Positions 6,048 to 12,460 of a DNA stretch of 12,460 nucleotides are shown here, piece after piece. Under the pieces are notes generated by a model. That model saw only the letters and a program-made list of their open reading frames with translations. It was not told the origin of the DNA and searched no databases. This stretch comes from Pseudomonadota bacterium (GTDB taxonomy: Bacteria > Pseudomonadota > Alphaproteobacteria > Acetobacterales > Acetobacteraceae), in assembly GCA_021808985.1 (NCBI GenBank), contig JAKBAQ010000052.1:1-12460 (forward strand), written 5' to 3'. A program made the position numbers and the translations under genes. The first letter of the stretch is position 1, and each line of letters starts with the position of its first letter.

Positions 6048-6904
6048 GGGGTGTCGCCCATCGGCACGGCGAAGGCGCCGATGACCACGGGCGGCGTGTT
6101 CAGCCCGGCGATGGTGGCGAGGCGGGGGTCGGTATCTTCGACGAAGCCCTCGAGCTCGGCCAGGGCGAGGATGGCGCTGTCCCCCGGGATGCGCTTGACC
6201 CAGATCTGACCAGGAGAAAAGCCGCCATCCTTGAGGAGGGCCGTGACGCGGGCGCGTGAGGTGTCCGCGCTGAGTTCCAGCACGAGCAGGCTGCGGTCCT
6301 GGCCGGAGGGGTCGGGCCTGACGGCAGCGACGACGAACGCCTCGCCCAGGGGCAGGCCTTCGGCGCGCTTGGTCCAGAAGGGGATTTTGGCGATGATGAA
6401 GAGCCGGTGGGGCGCGCTGGCGGTGAGCATCTGCCACCAGCCGCCCTGGCCGTCATCATCCTCGACCGGCGGGGGGAGAATGGCGATCTGGGCGGAGTCG
6501 CGGGTGAGATCGGCCAGGGTTTGCGACGGGTTGTGGTGGCGGCGCACCGGGGTGAGGGGGCCAAAATGTTCCCGCGCCAGGGCGAGACGCTCGGCGCCGC
6601 CCTCGCCGTCGCACACGGCCATGGTCTGGCCGCCTTCGATGATGAGCGCGGCGCCGAAAATTTCGCGCCAGATGCGGATGATCGCCTGTGCCGGCCAGGC
6701 GCCCGCGTGGCGGGCCAGCAGGCGGCGCAATATGGCGGCCTCGCGCCCGGGGCGGATTTTGGTGCCGACCTTGCCGCCATTGCGGGCCACATTCTCAACC
6801 ACCGCGGCGCGCGCCATTAGCAGGTCGTGAATCTGGTCGTCGATGGCGTCGAGCTGGGCACGCAACTGGTTCAGCGCATTGGGAGGGGGGGTAAAATCGT
6901 TCAT
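6044..6904 (-). CDS. Chorismate mutase (AroQ) with degenerate prephenate-dehydratase-like tail
   Basis: Residues about 11-92 form an AroQ helical chorismate mutase domain, which rearranges chorismate to prephenate. Candidates for the substrate-binding residues are Arg15 in LRAQLDAIDDQI, Arg32 in LLMARAAVVENV, Lys45, Arg54-Glu55 in RPGREAAIL, and Gln93. Residues about 93-286 resemble in layout the PheA dehydratase plus ACT region: AILPPPVED at 141-149 stands where PheA has its IENS segment, and VTALLKDGGFS resembles an ACT helix. The diagnostic GPxGTFS and TRF motifs of active prephenate dehydratase are missing. I therefore call the mutase and treat the tail as non-catalytic, perhaps regulatory. 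It is first in the operon; ATG 6904 keeps the whole first helix, and no clear ribosome-binding site precedes it. It overlaps hisC by 4 nt. The mutase is secure; the tail assignment is tentative. Confidence 0.85.
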   Translation of the reverse strand: MNDFTPPPNALNQLRAQLDAIDDQIHDLLMARAAVVENVARNGGKVGTKIRPGREAAILRRLLARHAGAWPAQAIIRIWREIFGAALIIEGGQTMAVCDGEGGAERLALAREHFGPLTPVRRHHNPSQTLADLTRDSAQIAILPPPVEDDDGQGGWWQMLTASAPHRLFIIAKIPFWTKRAEGLPLGEAFVVAAVRPDPSGQDRSLLVLELSADTSRARVTALLKDGGFSPGQIWVKRIPGDSAILALAELEGFVEDTDPRLATIAGLNTPPVVIGAFAVPMGDTP

Positions 6905-7014
6905 CGGGCCGTTGATACCCTAATTGCCGCGCGGCCGCCAAGCGCGCGGCCGCCGGGGCAGGCGGGCCGGGGATTGCGCCATGTGGCCCGCCAGCGCATA
7001 TCGGCTGACAAGCA
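6905..7014. promoter_or_regulatory. Divergent promoter/operator region, aromatic operon versus metXW
   Basis: These 110 bp lie between two divergent start codons. They hold an 8-bp inverted repeat GCCGCGCG (6926-6933) with CGCGCGGC (6943-6950). A direct repeat GCGCGGCCGCC occurs at 6929-6939 and 6944-6954, placing two GCGGCCGC octamers 15 bp apart. A second inverted repeat pairs GGCGGGCC (6961-6968) with GGCCCGCC (6985-6992). A weak sigma-70-like pair for metX is TTGCGC (6974-6979) and CATATC (6997-7002), 17 bp apart, and would overlap the second inverted repeat. That promoter would leave only a few bases of leader before metX, which also lacks a visible ribosome-binding site. The repeats are seen; promoter and operator roles are guesses. 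Confidence 0.35.
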
Positions 7015-8157
7015 ATGGACCAGACCGCCGCACGACCCGAGATTCAGCACCAGAGCGTGACCTTTGCCGAGGGTTTGACGCTGGATTGCGGCCGCCATCT
7101 GGGCAGCCTGACCATTGCCTACCGGACCTATGGGCGGCTGAACGCGGCCAAAAGCAACGCGGTTCTGATCTGCCATGCGCTCACGGGCGACCAGTATGTG
7201 GCGGAGGCCAACCCGGAAACCGGCAAGCCCGGCTGGTGGGAGCAGGTGGTGGGGCCGGGACGGCCGGTGGATACGGAAAAATTTTTTGTCATCTGCACGA
7301 ATGTGCTGGGCGGCTGCATGGGCACGACCGGGCCGCGCAGCGAGCATGACGCGCATGCCGGGCAGCCTTGGGGCACGGATTTTCCGCCGGTGACGATTAA
7401 CGACATGGTGCGGGCGCAGAAGCGCTTTATCGACCATCTGGAGATAGGGCGGCTGTTTGCCGTGGTTGGCGGCTCCATGGGCGGCATGCAGGTGCTGGCA
7501 TGGGCGGCATTGTTTCCGCAGCGGGTGTTCGCGGCCGTGCCGGTGGCGGCGGCGGCGTATCATTCGGCGCAGAACATCGCCTTCCACGAGATCGGCCGGC
7601 AGGCGATTGCCGCGGACCCGGATTTCTGGGCCGGACGCTACTGGGAGCATGGGGTGACGCCCAAGCGCGGCCTGGCGGTGGCGCGGATGACGGCGCATAT
7701 AACCTATGTCTCGGAGGCGGCGCTGACGCGCAAGTTTGGCCGGAAATTGCAGGAGACCGCCGGGCTTTCAGCCTTGGGCGACCGGTTTGAGGTGGAGAGC
7801 TATCTGCAATACCAGGGCTCCAGCTTCGTGCGGCGGTTTGATGCGAATTCATACCTGACGATTACGCGGGCGATGGATTTGTTCGACCTCTCGGCGGATT
7901 ATGGCGGGGTGCTGCCATCGGCCTTCGCCGGCACGAAGACGCGGTTTCTGCTGGTTTCATTTGATTCCGACTGGCTGTTTCCCACCGAGCAGTCGCGCGC
8001 CATCGCGCGGGCGCTCAACCATGTGGCGGCGAATGTGTCGTTCGTGGAGATAAAATCCGACAAGGGGCATGATGCGTTTTTGCTCGATGAGCCGGATTTT
8101 CACCGCACGCTGCGCGGGTTTCTGGCGGGATGCGCAGAGCATGCGGGGCTGAGTTGA
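7015..8157 (+). CDS. metX: Homoserine O-acyltransferase MetX
   Basis: An alpha/beta-hydrolase-fold enzyme that acylates the homoserine hydroxyl, the committed step of methionine synthesis. The 380-residue length is typical. CHALTGDQYVA (53-63), the family motif GGCMGTTGPRSE (99-110) and the nucleophile elbow GGSMGG (152-157, Ser154) are followed by Asp319 in SFDSDWLFP and His352 in KGHDAFLLDEP, completing the catalytic triad. MetX proteins may use acetyl-CoA or succinyl-CoA; I cannot assign the donor from the sequence with confidence. ATG 7015 gives a normal N-terminus, although no ribosome-binding site is visible before it. It is divergent from the chorismate mutase operon and its stop overlaps the proposed metW start, the usual metX-metW arrangement of Proteobacteria. 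Confidence 0.95.
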   Translation: MDQTAARPEIQHQSVTFAEGLTLDCGRHLGSLTIAYRTYGRLNAAKSNAVLICHALTGDQYVAEANPETGKPGWWEQVVGPGRPVDTEKFFVICTNVLGGCMGTTGPRSEHDAHAGQPWGTDFPPVTINDMVRAQKRFIDHLEIGRLFAVVGGSMGGMQVLAWAALFPQRVFAAVPVAAAAYHSAQNIAFHEIGRQAIAADPDFWAGRYWEHGVTPKRGLAVARMTAHITYVSEAALTRKFGRKLQETAGLSALGDRFEVESYLQYQGSSFVRRFDANSYLTITRAMDLFDLSADYGGVLPSAFAGTKTRFLLVSFDSDWLFPTEQSRAIARALNHVAANVSFVEIKSDKGHDAFLLDEPDFHRTLRGFLAGCAEHAGLS

Positions 8158-8771
8158 GCGGCGCGAAGAAGATGCGCGTCGATCTGGCGCTGATCGCGGG
8201 GATGGTGGCGCCCAAGACACGGGTGCTGGATATCGGCTGCTCCGATGGCGCGCTGATCGACCATTTGTTCCGCAACCTGGACTGTGACGCGCGGGGGCTG
8301 GAGATTGACATGGAGACCGTGACGCTGGCGGTGGCGCATGGCCTGCCGGTGATGCAGGGGGATGCCGATACCGACCTCGCCAGCTACCCTGATGGGGCGT
8401 TCGACTATGTGGTGCTCTCGCGCACCTTGCAGGCGGTGGAGAAGCCGCGCGAGGTGCTGCGCCAGATGCTGCGGATCGGCACGCATGCGATTGTGAGTTT
8501 TCCGAATTTTGGCCATTGGACGCTGCGGCTGCAATTGCTGTTCACCGGGCGGATGCCGATGACCAAGAACTGGAGCCGGATGTGGTATGAGACACCGAAC
8601 ATCCATCCGTGCACGATCAGGGATTTCTTCGACCTTTGCGCCGCCGATGGGTATATTGTGGAAGAATGGCTGGCGGCCGACGAGGCGGGCGCCCGCGCGC
8701 CCTGGCGGCGCTGGCCGGCGCTGGCGAACGTGTTTGGCGAGCAGGGGCTGTTTTTGCTGCGCAAGGCCTGA
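8154..8771 (+). CDS. metW: Methionine biosynthesis protein MetW
   Basis: A methyltransferase-fold protein of about 205 residues that accompanies MetX and is needed for its activity in several Proteobacteria. The SAM-binding type motif RVLDIGCSDGALI starts near residue 23. It is followed by the acidic strand-2 end GLEIDME, an FDYVVLSRTLQ segment, SFPNFGHW, and the MetW-typical WYETPNIHPCTIRDF block. Three starts are possible. TTG 8154 overlaps the metX stop as TTGA, which suggests translational coupling and is preferred here. ATG 8130 would overlap metX by 28 nt. ATG 8172 begins directly at MRVDLALI, the first conserved residues. The identity is secure; the start is not. Confidence 0.92.
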   Translation: MSGAKKMRVDLALIAGMVAPKTRVLDIGCSDGALIDHLFRNLDCDARGLEIDMETVTLAVAHGLPVMQGDADTDLASYPDGAFDYVVLSRTLQAVEKPREVLRQMLRIGTHAIVSFPNFGHWTLRLQLLFTGRMPMTKNWSRMWYETPNIHPCTIRDFFDLCAADGYIVEEWLAADEAGARAPWRRWPALANVFGEQGLFLLRKA

Positions 8772-8812
8772 AACATGTGCCAAAGCCGGCTGGTTGCGCA
8801 TAGAGGCATGAG

Positions 8813-9742
8813 ATGGCTGGCACGCCGAACCCGCATTACGATCTGGACTGGGAGCGAAAATACCGGGATTGCGCCGCGCTAGCTGAAAAATGGCGGGCTG
8901 CCTGCGCGCAGGTGGCGGCGCGCGAGGGGTTTGGCGGCGCGGGGCATCTGGCGGCGCTGGCGCAATATGAACAGGCGACAGCACTGGCGCGGGCGGCGCG
9001 GCGGGGGGAGTTCCGCGATGTGGCGGATTATGCCGCCTGGCGCTTCGGCGCCTTGCCGCCGCCGCGCGAGGGGGTGGCGGCGCTGCCGGATTTCGAGGCG
9101 TTTGTGAGCATGGAGGCGGTGGACGAGGCGTTTTGGCGCGCCGCGCGCCAGGAGGTGGAAAGCCCGCTGATTGATGAAATGTCATTGCCGGTGCGCCAGC
9201 CGGCGGGGTTGGCGGCATTTGCGCCGGCGCGCGACGTGCTCTCCTCCTGGCGGCGGTTCAGGCCCGATGAGCTGAGCCGTTACCCGGCGGGCATGGGAGA
9301 TGAGCCGGTGGATTGCCTGGTCAGCTTTCATCAGCTGGGGGAGGTGTTTCATATCTGCATCGCGCATCGCTGGGGCGGGCTTGCGCCGCGCTCGCGCGAC
9401 CAGTTCCGCCATGTGGCGACGCTGCTGGCCCGGCAGACGATTGAACTGCTGCATCCTGGGGCGGGTGTGTTTTTTACGGAGGGCAGATATGCGGCGCCGC
9501 AATACAGGGACATGCTCCGGCAGGTGAACGCGGCGGCGGGCAGATTCCAGTTCTACCGGCATTTGCTGCCGCGCCGCGACCTGAGGGAGCAATTCGGCAG
9601 GGTTGCCATGGTGTGGGATGGCGCGCGGTTCATTGATCCGGATTTTGAGGCGGCGCTTTATGAGGCGTTGCCGGAGGCGCTGCGCGGGGCGGCGGAAAAT
9701 GCCGGGGGCGCGCCGTTGAACCTGCCGCCGCCGGGGGGTTAG
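8813..9742 (+). CDS. Protein of unknown function, 309 residues
   Basis: I do not recognise this family. The frame is well supported: GAGG at 8803-8806 stands 6 nt before ATG 8813, codon use matches the neighbours, and it fills the space between metW (41 nt) and cydD. The protein looks soluble, with no signal peptide or membrane segment and few cysteines. The N-terminal part is helical and charged (DWERKYRDCAALAEKW, then Ala-rich helices). A middle segment around 98-150 is rich in Phe, Glu and Pro. The C-terminal two-thirds contains an aromatic/His-rich block near 168-190 (VSFHQLGEVFHICIAHRWGG), then RDQFRHVATLLARQTIELL, a Tyr/Arg-rich segment and FGRVAMVWDGARFIDPDFE. The last residues are Pro/Gly-rich and probably disordered. 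It could be co-transcribed with metXW or read separately. The function is not inferable. Confidence 0.85.
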   Translation: MAGTPNPHYDLDWERKYRDCAALAEKWRAACAQVAAREGFGGAGHLAALAQYEQATALARAARRGEFRDVADYAAWRFGALPPPREGVAALPDFEAFVSMEAVDEAFWRAARQEVESPLIDEMSLPVRQPAGLAAFAPARDVLSSWRRFRPDELSRYPAGMGDEPVDCLVSFHQLGEVFHICIAHRWGGLAPRSRDQFRHVATLLARQTIELLHPGAGVFFTEGRYAAPQYRDMLRQVNAAAGRFQFYRHLLPRRDLREQFGRVAMVWDGARFIDPDFEAALYEALPEALRGAAENAGGAPLNLPPPGG

Positions 9743-9778
9743 GTTGGTCTTGGCGGTGCATCCGGGTTAAGAGGGGCC

Positions 9779-9823
9779 ATGAGAATGATGTGCGCCGCTT
9801 GGCTGTGCCGGTCCGCTCTGTGA
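9779..9823 (+). CDS. Possible 14-codon leader peptide upstream of cydD
   Basis: A short frame encodes MRMMCAAWLCRSAL. It is preceded by AAGAGGGG (9769-9776), the strongest ribosome-binding site in this gap. That site is 2 nt from its first ATG but 8 nt from the ATG at 9785, so translation may start there (12 codons). The stop TGA (9821-9823) overlaps a GTG at 9820 that is in frame with cydD, forming GTGA. This geometry would let ribosomes finishing the peptide restart on cydD. The frame is short enough to occur by chance. Confidence 0.3.
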   Translation: MRMMCAAWLCRSAL

Positions 9824-11574
9824 GCGCGCGGATCGATCCCCGGTTGATGGCTGAGGGGCGGCGCACGCGCGGGGCGCTGTATGCCAGCATCGGGGTGGGG
9901 GTGGCGGCGGCGCTGCTGGTTATCGCGCAGGCGGTATTGCTGGCGCGGGTGATCAATGACGCCGCGTTCAGGCATGAGACGCTGGGCATGGTGGCGCCGC
10001 TGCTGTGGGGTGTCGCGGGGTTGTTTCTGCTGCGGGCCGGGCTGTCTTACGCCGGCGAGGTCATTGCCTTCAGGGCCGCCGGAGAGATTAAGACATATCT
10101 GCGCCAGGAACTGCTGGGCCATGTTCTGCGGCGCGGCCCGGTGCCGGCGGCGGGGGAGAACAGCGCCGATCTGGCGGGTGTGATGATCGAGGGGGTGGAG
10201 GCGCTGGAGCCGTATTTTGCGCGCTATGTGCCGCAAATGGCGCTGGTGGTGGCGGTGCCGCTGGCCATTCTGGCGCTGGTGTTTCCGCTGGACTGGATCA
10301 GCGGTTTGATTTTGCTGATCACGGGGCCGCTGATCCCGGTGTTCATGGTTTTCATCGGCTACCGGGCGGAGGCGACCAACCAGCGGCAATGGCAGAAGCT
10401 GCTGCTGATGAGTTCGCATTTTCTGGACATGTTGCAGGGGATCACGACGCTGAAGCTGTTCGGCCGGGCGCGCGATGAGATCGAGATTGTGACGCGCATT
10501 TCGGATGATTACCGCAAGACGACGATGGCGGGGGTGCGGGTTGCGTTTCTCACCTCGGCGGCGCTGGAGTTTTTCGCCAGCCTGGCGATTGCGCTGGTGG
10601 CGGTGATTTTCGGCGTGCGGCTGTTGCATGCGCGGATTGATTTTTATCCGGCGTTTTTGGTGCTGTTGCTGGCGCCGGAATATTTTTTGCCGTTGCGCGG
10701 GCTGGCCACGCACTACCATGCGCGCATGACGGCGATTGCGGCGGCGCGGCGGATTTTTGAGGTGCTGGATGCGCCGCTGCCCGCCCCGGCGGTGGGCGCG
10801 GCGCCGGCCATGCCGGGCGGGTTGACGATTTCGTGCGAGAATCTGCAATTTTCCTATGCGGATGGGGAGACGGTGCTCGACGGGCTGAGCTGCGTGTTTC
10901 CGGCGGGCAGGATTACCGCGGTGGTTGGGCCGAGCGGGGCGGGCAAGACCACGCTGGCGCGGGTGCTGCTGGGGTTTGTGCAGCCGCAGGCGGGGCGGGT
11001 GCGGATTAACGGCGCGGTGGAGTTGGCGGGCGTGGCGGCGGAGGGCTGGTGGGAGAATTTGGCCTGGGTGCCGCAGAATCCACGGCTGTTTCATGGCACC
11101 ATCGCCGCCAATTTGCGGCTGGGGCGGCCCGATGCGGATGCCGCGGCCCTGCGCGATGCCGCGCGCAAGGCCAGGGCGTTGGATTTCATCGAGGCGATGC
11201 CAAAGGGGTTTGAGACCGTGATCGGGGATCTGGGGCAGGGGCTCTCCGGCGGGCAGATACAGCGCATTGCCCTGGCGCGGGCGTTTTTGAAGGACCCGAA
11301 GCTGCTGATTCTGGATGAGGCCACGGCCAATCTGGACATGGAGAGCGAGGGACTGGTGCTGGATGCGATCATGGATCTGGCGGCCGGGCGCACGGTGATC
11401 ATGATCGCGCATCGCCTGGCCATGGCTGAGCGGGCGGATAATGTCGTGGTGCTGCGGGCGGGCCGGGTGGCTGAGTGCGGCGCGCCGGCGCAATTGCGCG
11501 CCAGCGGGGGGCTTTATGCCGCGCTGTGGCGGGCGGGGCATGAAGAGGCGGAGGAGATTGCATGCGCGATTTGA
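9790..11574 (+). CDS. cydD: Thiol reductant ABC exporter subunit CydD
   Basis: CydD and CydC form an inner-membrane heterodimeric ABC exporter of glutathione/cysteine to the periplasm, required for assembly of cytochrome bd oxidase. The 594-residue protein has about six membrane segments (roughly 31-52, 67-87, 149-167, 170-190, 255-280 and 285-303), then an ATPase domain. That domain has Walker A GPSGAGKTT (380-388), a Q-loop near VPQNPRLFHGTI (427-438), signature LSGGQ (485-489), Walker B LLILDEATANLD (505-516) and H-loop His541. The WLENLAWVPQ-like layout and position before cydC support CydD. The start is uncertain. GTG 9790 is the longest frame but is 13 nt from the AAGAGGGG site; GTG 9820 (coupled to the short upstream frame) and ATG 9847 are alternatives. 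It overlaps cydC by 13 nt. Confidence 0.92.
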   Translation: MRRLAVPVRSVSARIDPRLMAEGRRTRGALYASIGVGVAAALLVIAQAVLLARVINDAAFRHETLGMVAPLLWGVAGLFLLRAGLSYAGEVIAFRAAGEIKTYLRQELLGHVLRRGPVPAAGENSADLAGVMIEGVEALEPYFARYVPQMALVVAVPLAILALVFPLDWISGLILLITGPLIPVFMVFIGYRAEATNQRQWQKLLLMSSHFLDMLQGITTLKLFGRARDEIEIVTRISDDYRKTTMAGVRVAFLTSAALEFFASLAIALVAVIFGVRLLHARIDFYPAFLVLLLAPEYFLPLRGLATHYHARMTAIAAARRIFEVLDAPLPAPAVGAAPAMPGGLTISCENLQFSYADGETVLDGLSCVFPAGRITAVVGPSGAGKTTLARVLLGFVQPQAGRVRINGAVELAGVAAEGWWENLAWVPQNPRLFHGTIAANLRLGRPDADAAALRDAARKARALDFIEAMPKGFETVIGDLGQGLSGGQIQRIALARAFLKDPKLLILDEATANLDMESEGLVLDAIMDLAAGRTVIMIAHRLAMAERADNVVVLRAGRVAECGAPAQLRASGGLYAALWRAGHEEAEEIACAI

Positions 11575-12460
11575 TCCGCCTGCTGCGGCTGTTCTGGCCG
11601 TCGCGGGGCTGGGTGTTTGGCGGCGTCGCCCTGGCCTGCGTGACCGTGCTGGCGAATTTTGGGTTGCTGATGCTCTCCGGCTGGTTTTTGGCGGCGGCGG
11701 CCGTGACCGGGCTTGCCGGCTATGCCGCGCAGAATGCGTTTAATTTCTTCAGCCCGGCGGCCGGGGTCAGGTTTTTCGCGACCATCCGGGTGATATCGCG
11801 CTATGTGGAACGGCTGGTGACGCATGATGCGACCTTCCGGTTGATCGCGCGGTTGCGGGTGTGGTTCTACACAAGGCTGGAGCCCTTGGCGCCGGCGGTG
11901 CTGCAGGGCTACCGGGCGAGCGACCTGCTCTCGCGCATTGTCGCCGATATCGACACGCTGAACATGTTCTATCTGCGTGTGTTTTTGCCGTTTGCCGTGG
12001 CCTGTGCGGCGGGGGTGGCGATGGTGGCGTTTTTTGGCGTGTTCTCCTGGCCGGCGGCATTGGTGCTGCTGGCGGGGCTGGTGCTGACCGGCGGCGCGCT
12101 GCCCTGGCTGACGCAGTGGCGCGGGGCGGGCGCGGGAGATGAGATTACACGGCTGAATGCGGATTTGCGCGCTGAAATGGTTGATGCGGTGCAGGGTATG
12201 GGCGAATTGCTGAGCTACAATGCCGCGCCCGCGCTGCGGGAGCGCGTGGCGGGGCTGAACGCGCGCCTGATTGGACGGCAGGCGCAGATGGCGCGGATTG
12301 GCGGATTTGGCGGAGCCGCCGCGGGGCTGCTGGCGAACTTCACGCTGTTGCTGGTGGTGGCCGTGGCGATTCCGGCGGTGCGGGCGGGGCGGCTCTCGGC
12401 GCCGGAGCTGCCCATGCTGGCGCTGGGGGCCATGGCGGCGTTTGAGGCGGTGGCGCCGCT
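11562..12460 (+). CDS. cydC: Thiol reductant ABC exporter subunit CydC (5' part, cut by window end)
   Basis: About 299 codons are present, covering the membrane domain; the ATPase domain lies beyond the window. The ATG overlaps the end of cydD by 13 nt and is preceded at 5-nt spacing by GAGGAG (11551-11556), a strong ribosome-binding site. CydC hallmarks are visible: SGWFLAAAAVTGL (39-51), NFFSPAAGVRFFATIRVISR (61-80), and RYVERLVTHDATFRLIARLR (80-99). Hydrophobic segments lie at about 17-38, 142-160 and 165-185, with another near 265-285. Together with CydD it forms the heterodimeric exporter. No cydAB oxidase genes are visible; they may lie downstream. Confidence 0.93.
   Translation, partial: MRDLIRLLRLFWPSRGWVFGGVALACVTVLANFGLLMLSGWFLAAAAVTGLAGYAAQNAFNFFSPAAGVRFFATIRVISRYVERLVTHDATFRLIARLRVWFYTRLEPLAPAVLQGYRASDLLSRIVADIDTLNMFYLRVFLPFAVACAAGVAMVAFFGVFSWPAALVLLAGLVLTGGALPWLTQWRGAGAGDEITRLNADLRAEMVDAVQGMGELLSYNAAPALRERVAGLNARLIGRQAQMARIGGFGGAAAGLLANFTLLLVVAVAIPAVRAGRLSAPELPMLALGAMAAFEAVAP

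Noticed and set aside
6044..6904. Active prephenate dehydratase (pheA)
   Set aside because: The tail is laid out like PheA, but the GPxGTFS and TRF motifs are missing. I kept only the chorismate mutase activity.
6905..7014. SAM-II or other SAM riboswitch before metX
   Set aside because: Such elements precede methionine genes in many Alphaproteobacteria, so I looked. The 110 bp are mostly GC-rich repeats and I could not match the conserved SAM-II core or pseudoknot.
8100..9218. 372-codon minus-strand frame across metW and the unknown gene
   Set aside because: Pro/Arg/Ala-rich composition with no motifs, and it spans two well-supported plus-strand genes.
9779..9790. Frameshift at the cydD start, since two ATGs with a good ribosome site are out of frame
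   Set aside because: The family-like part of CydD starts downstream of all candidates and is intact, so no frameshift is needed. A short leader frame or a GTG start explains it equally well.
9739..11541. 600-codon open frame on the minus strand opposite cydD
   Set aside because: It is rich in Arg, His, Pro and Gln with no recognisable domain, the usual antisense shadow of a GC-rich gene. CydD on the plus strand has every ABC motif in place.
1..12460. A new defence, biosynthetic or mobile multi-gene system
   Set aside because: All recognised genes are conserved housekeeping functions in ordinary operons. The single unknown gene does not by itself suggest a system.

Overview
The window is a GC-rich chromosomal segment packed with core metabolic genes. 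Gene order (chorismate mutase-hisC-tyrA divergent from metX-metW), strong C/G third-position bias and the protein sequences point to an alphaproteobacterium, most likely Rhodospirillales/Acetobacteraceae. This assignment rests on recognition and was not searched. No integrase, transposase, CRISPR array, tRNA or rRNA was seen, and no gap between genes exceeds 300 bases.

Layout. 1-229: AT-rich intergenic DNA holding one copy of a dispersed repeat with two perfect palindromes, then a degenerate partial copy. 230-2113 (-): YheS-type ABC-F ATPase. 2202-2624 (+): nucleoside diphosphate kinase ndk, divergent from it. 2632-2775: a second copy of the AT-rich repeat, then a GC-rich bidirectional terminator between the converging ndk and glmU. 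2787-6904 (-): a tight operon transcribed as chorismate mutase - hisC-type aminotransferase - tyrA - glmU. Its genes overlap by 4 nt or lie 4-5 nt apart. 6905-7014: compact divergent promoter region with inverted repeats. 7015-8771 (+): metX and metW, overlapping. 8813-9742 (+): a 309-residue protein I do not recognise. 9790-12460 (+): cydD and the start of cydC, which runs off the window; a 14-codon open frame with a strong ribosome-binding site overlaps the cydD start.

How the genes work together. The minus-strand operon takes chorismate to prephenate and on to 4-hydroxyphenylpyruvate, with an aminotransferase of the HisC fold that probably transaminates aromatic keto acids as well as histidinol phosphate. 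GlmU at its end makes UDP-GlcNAc for the cell envelope. The divergent metX-metW pair activates homoserine for methionine synthesis. CydDC exports thiols needed to assemble cytochrome bd-type oxidases; cydAB is not in the window.

I see no convincing new multi-gene system. The items most worth a second look are the AT-rich palindromic repeat family at transcription-unit ends, the degenerate C-terminal domain of the chorismate mutase, the unrecognised 309-residue protein, and the possible leader peptide coupled to cydD.
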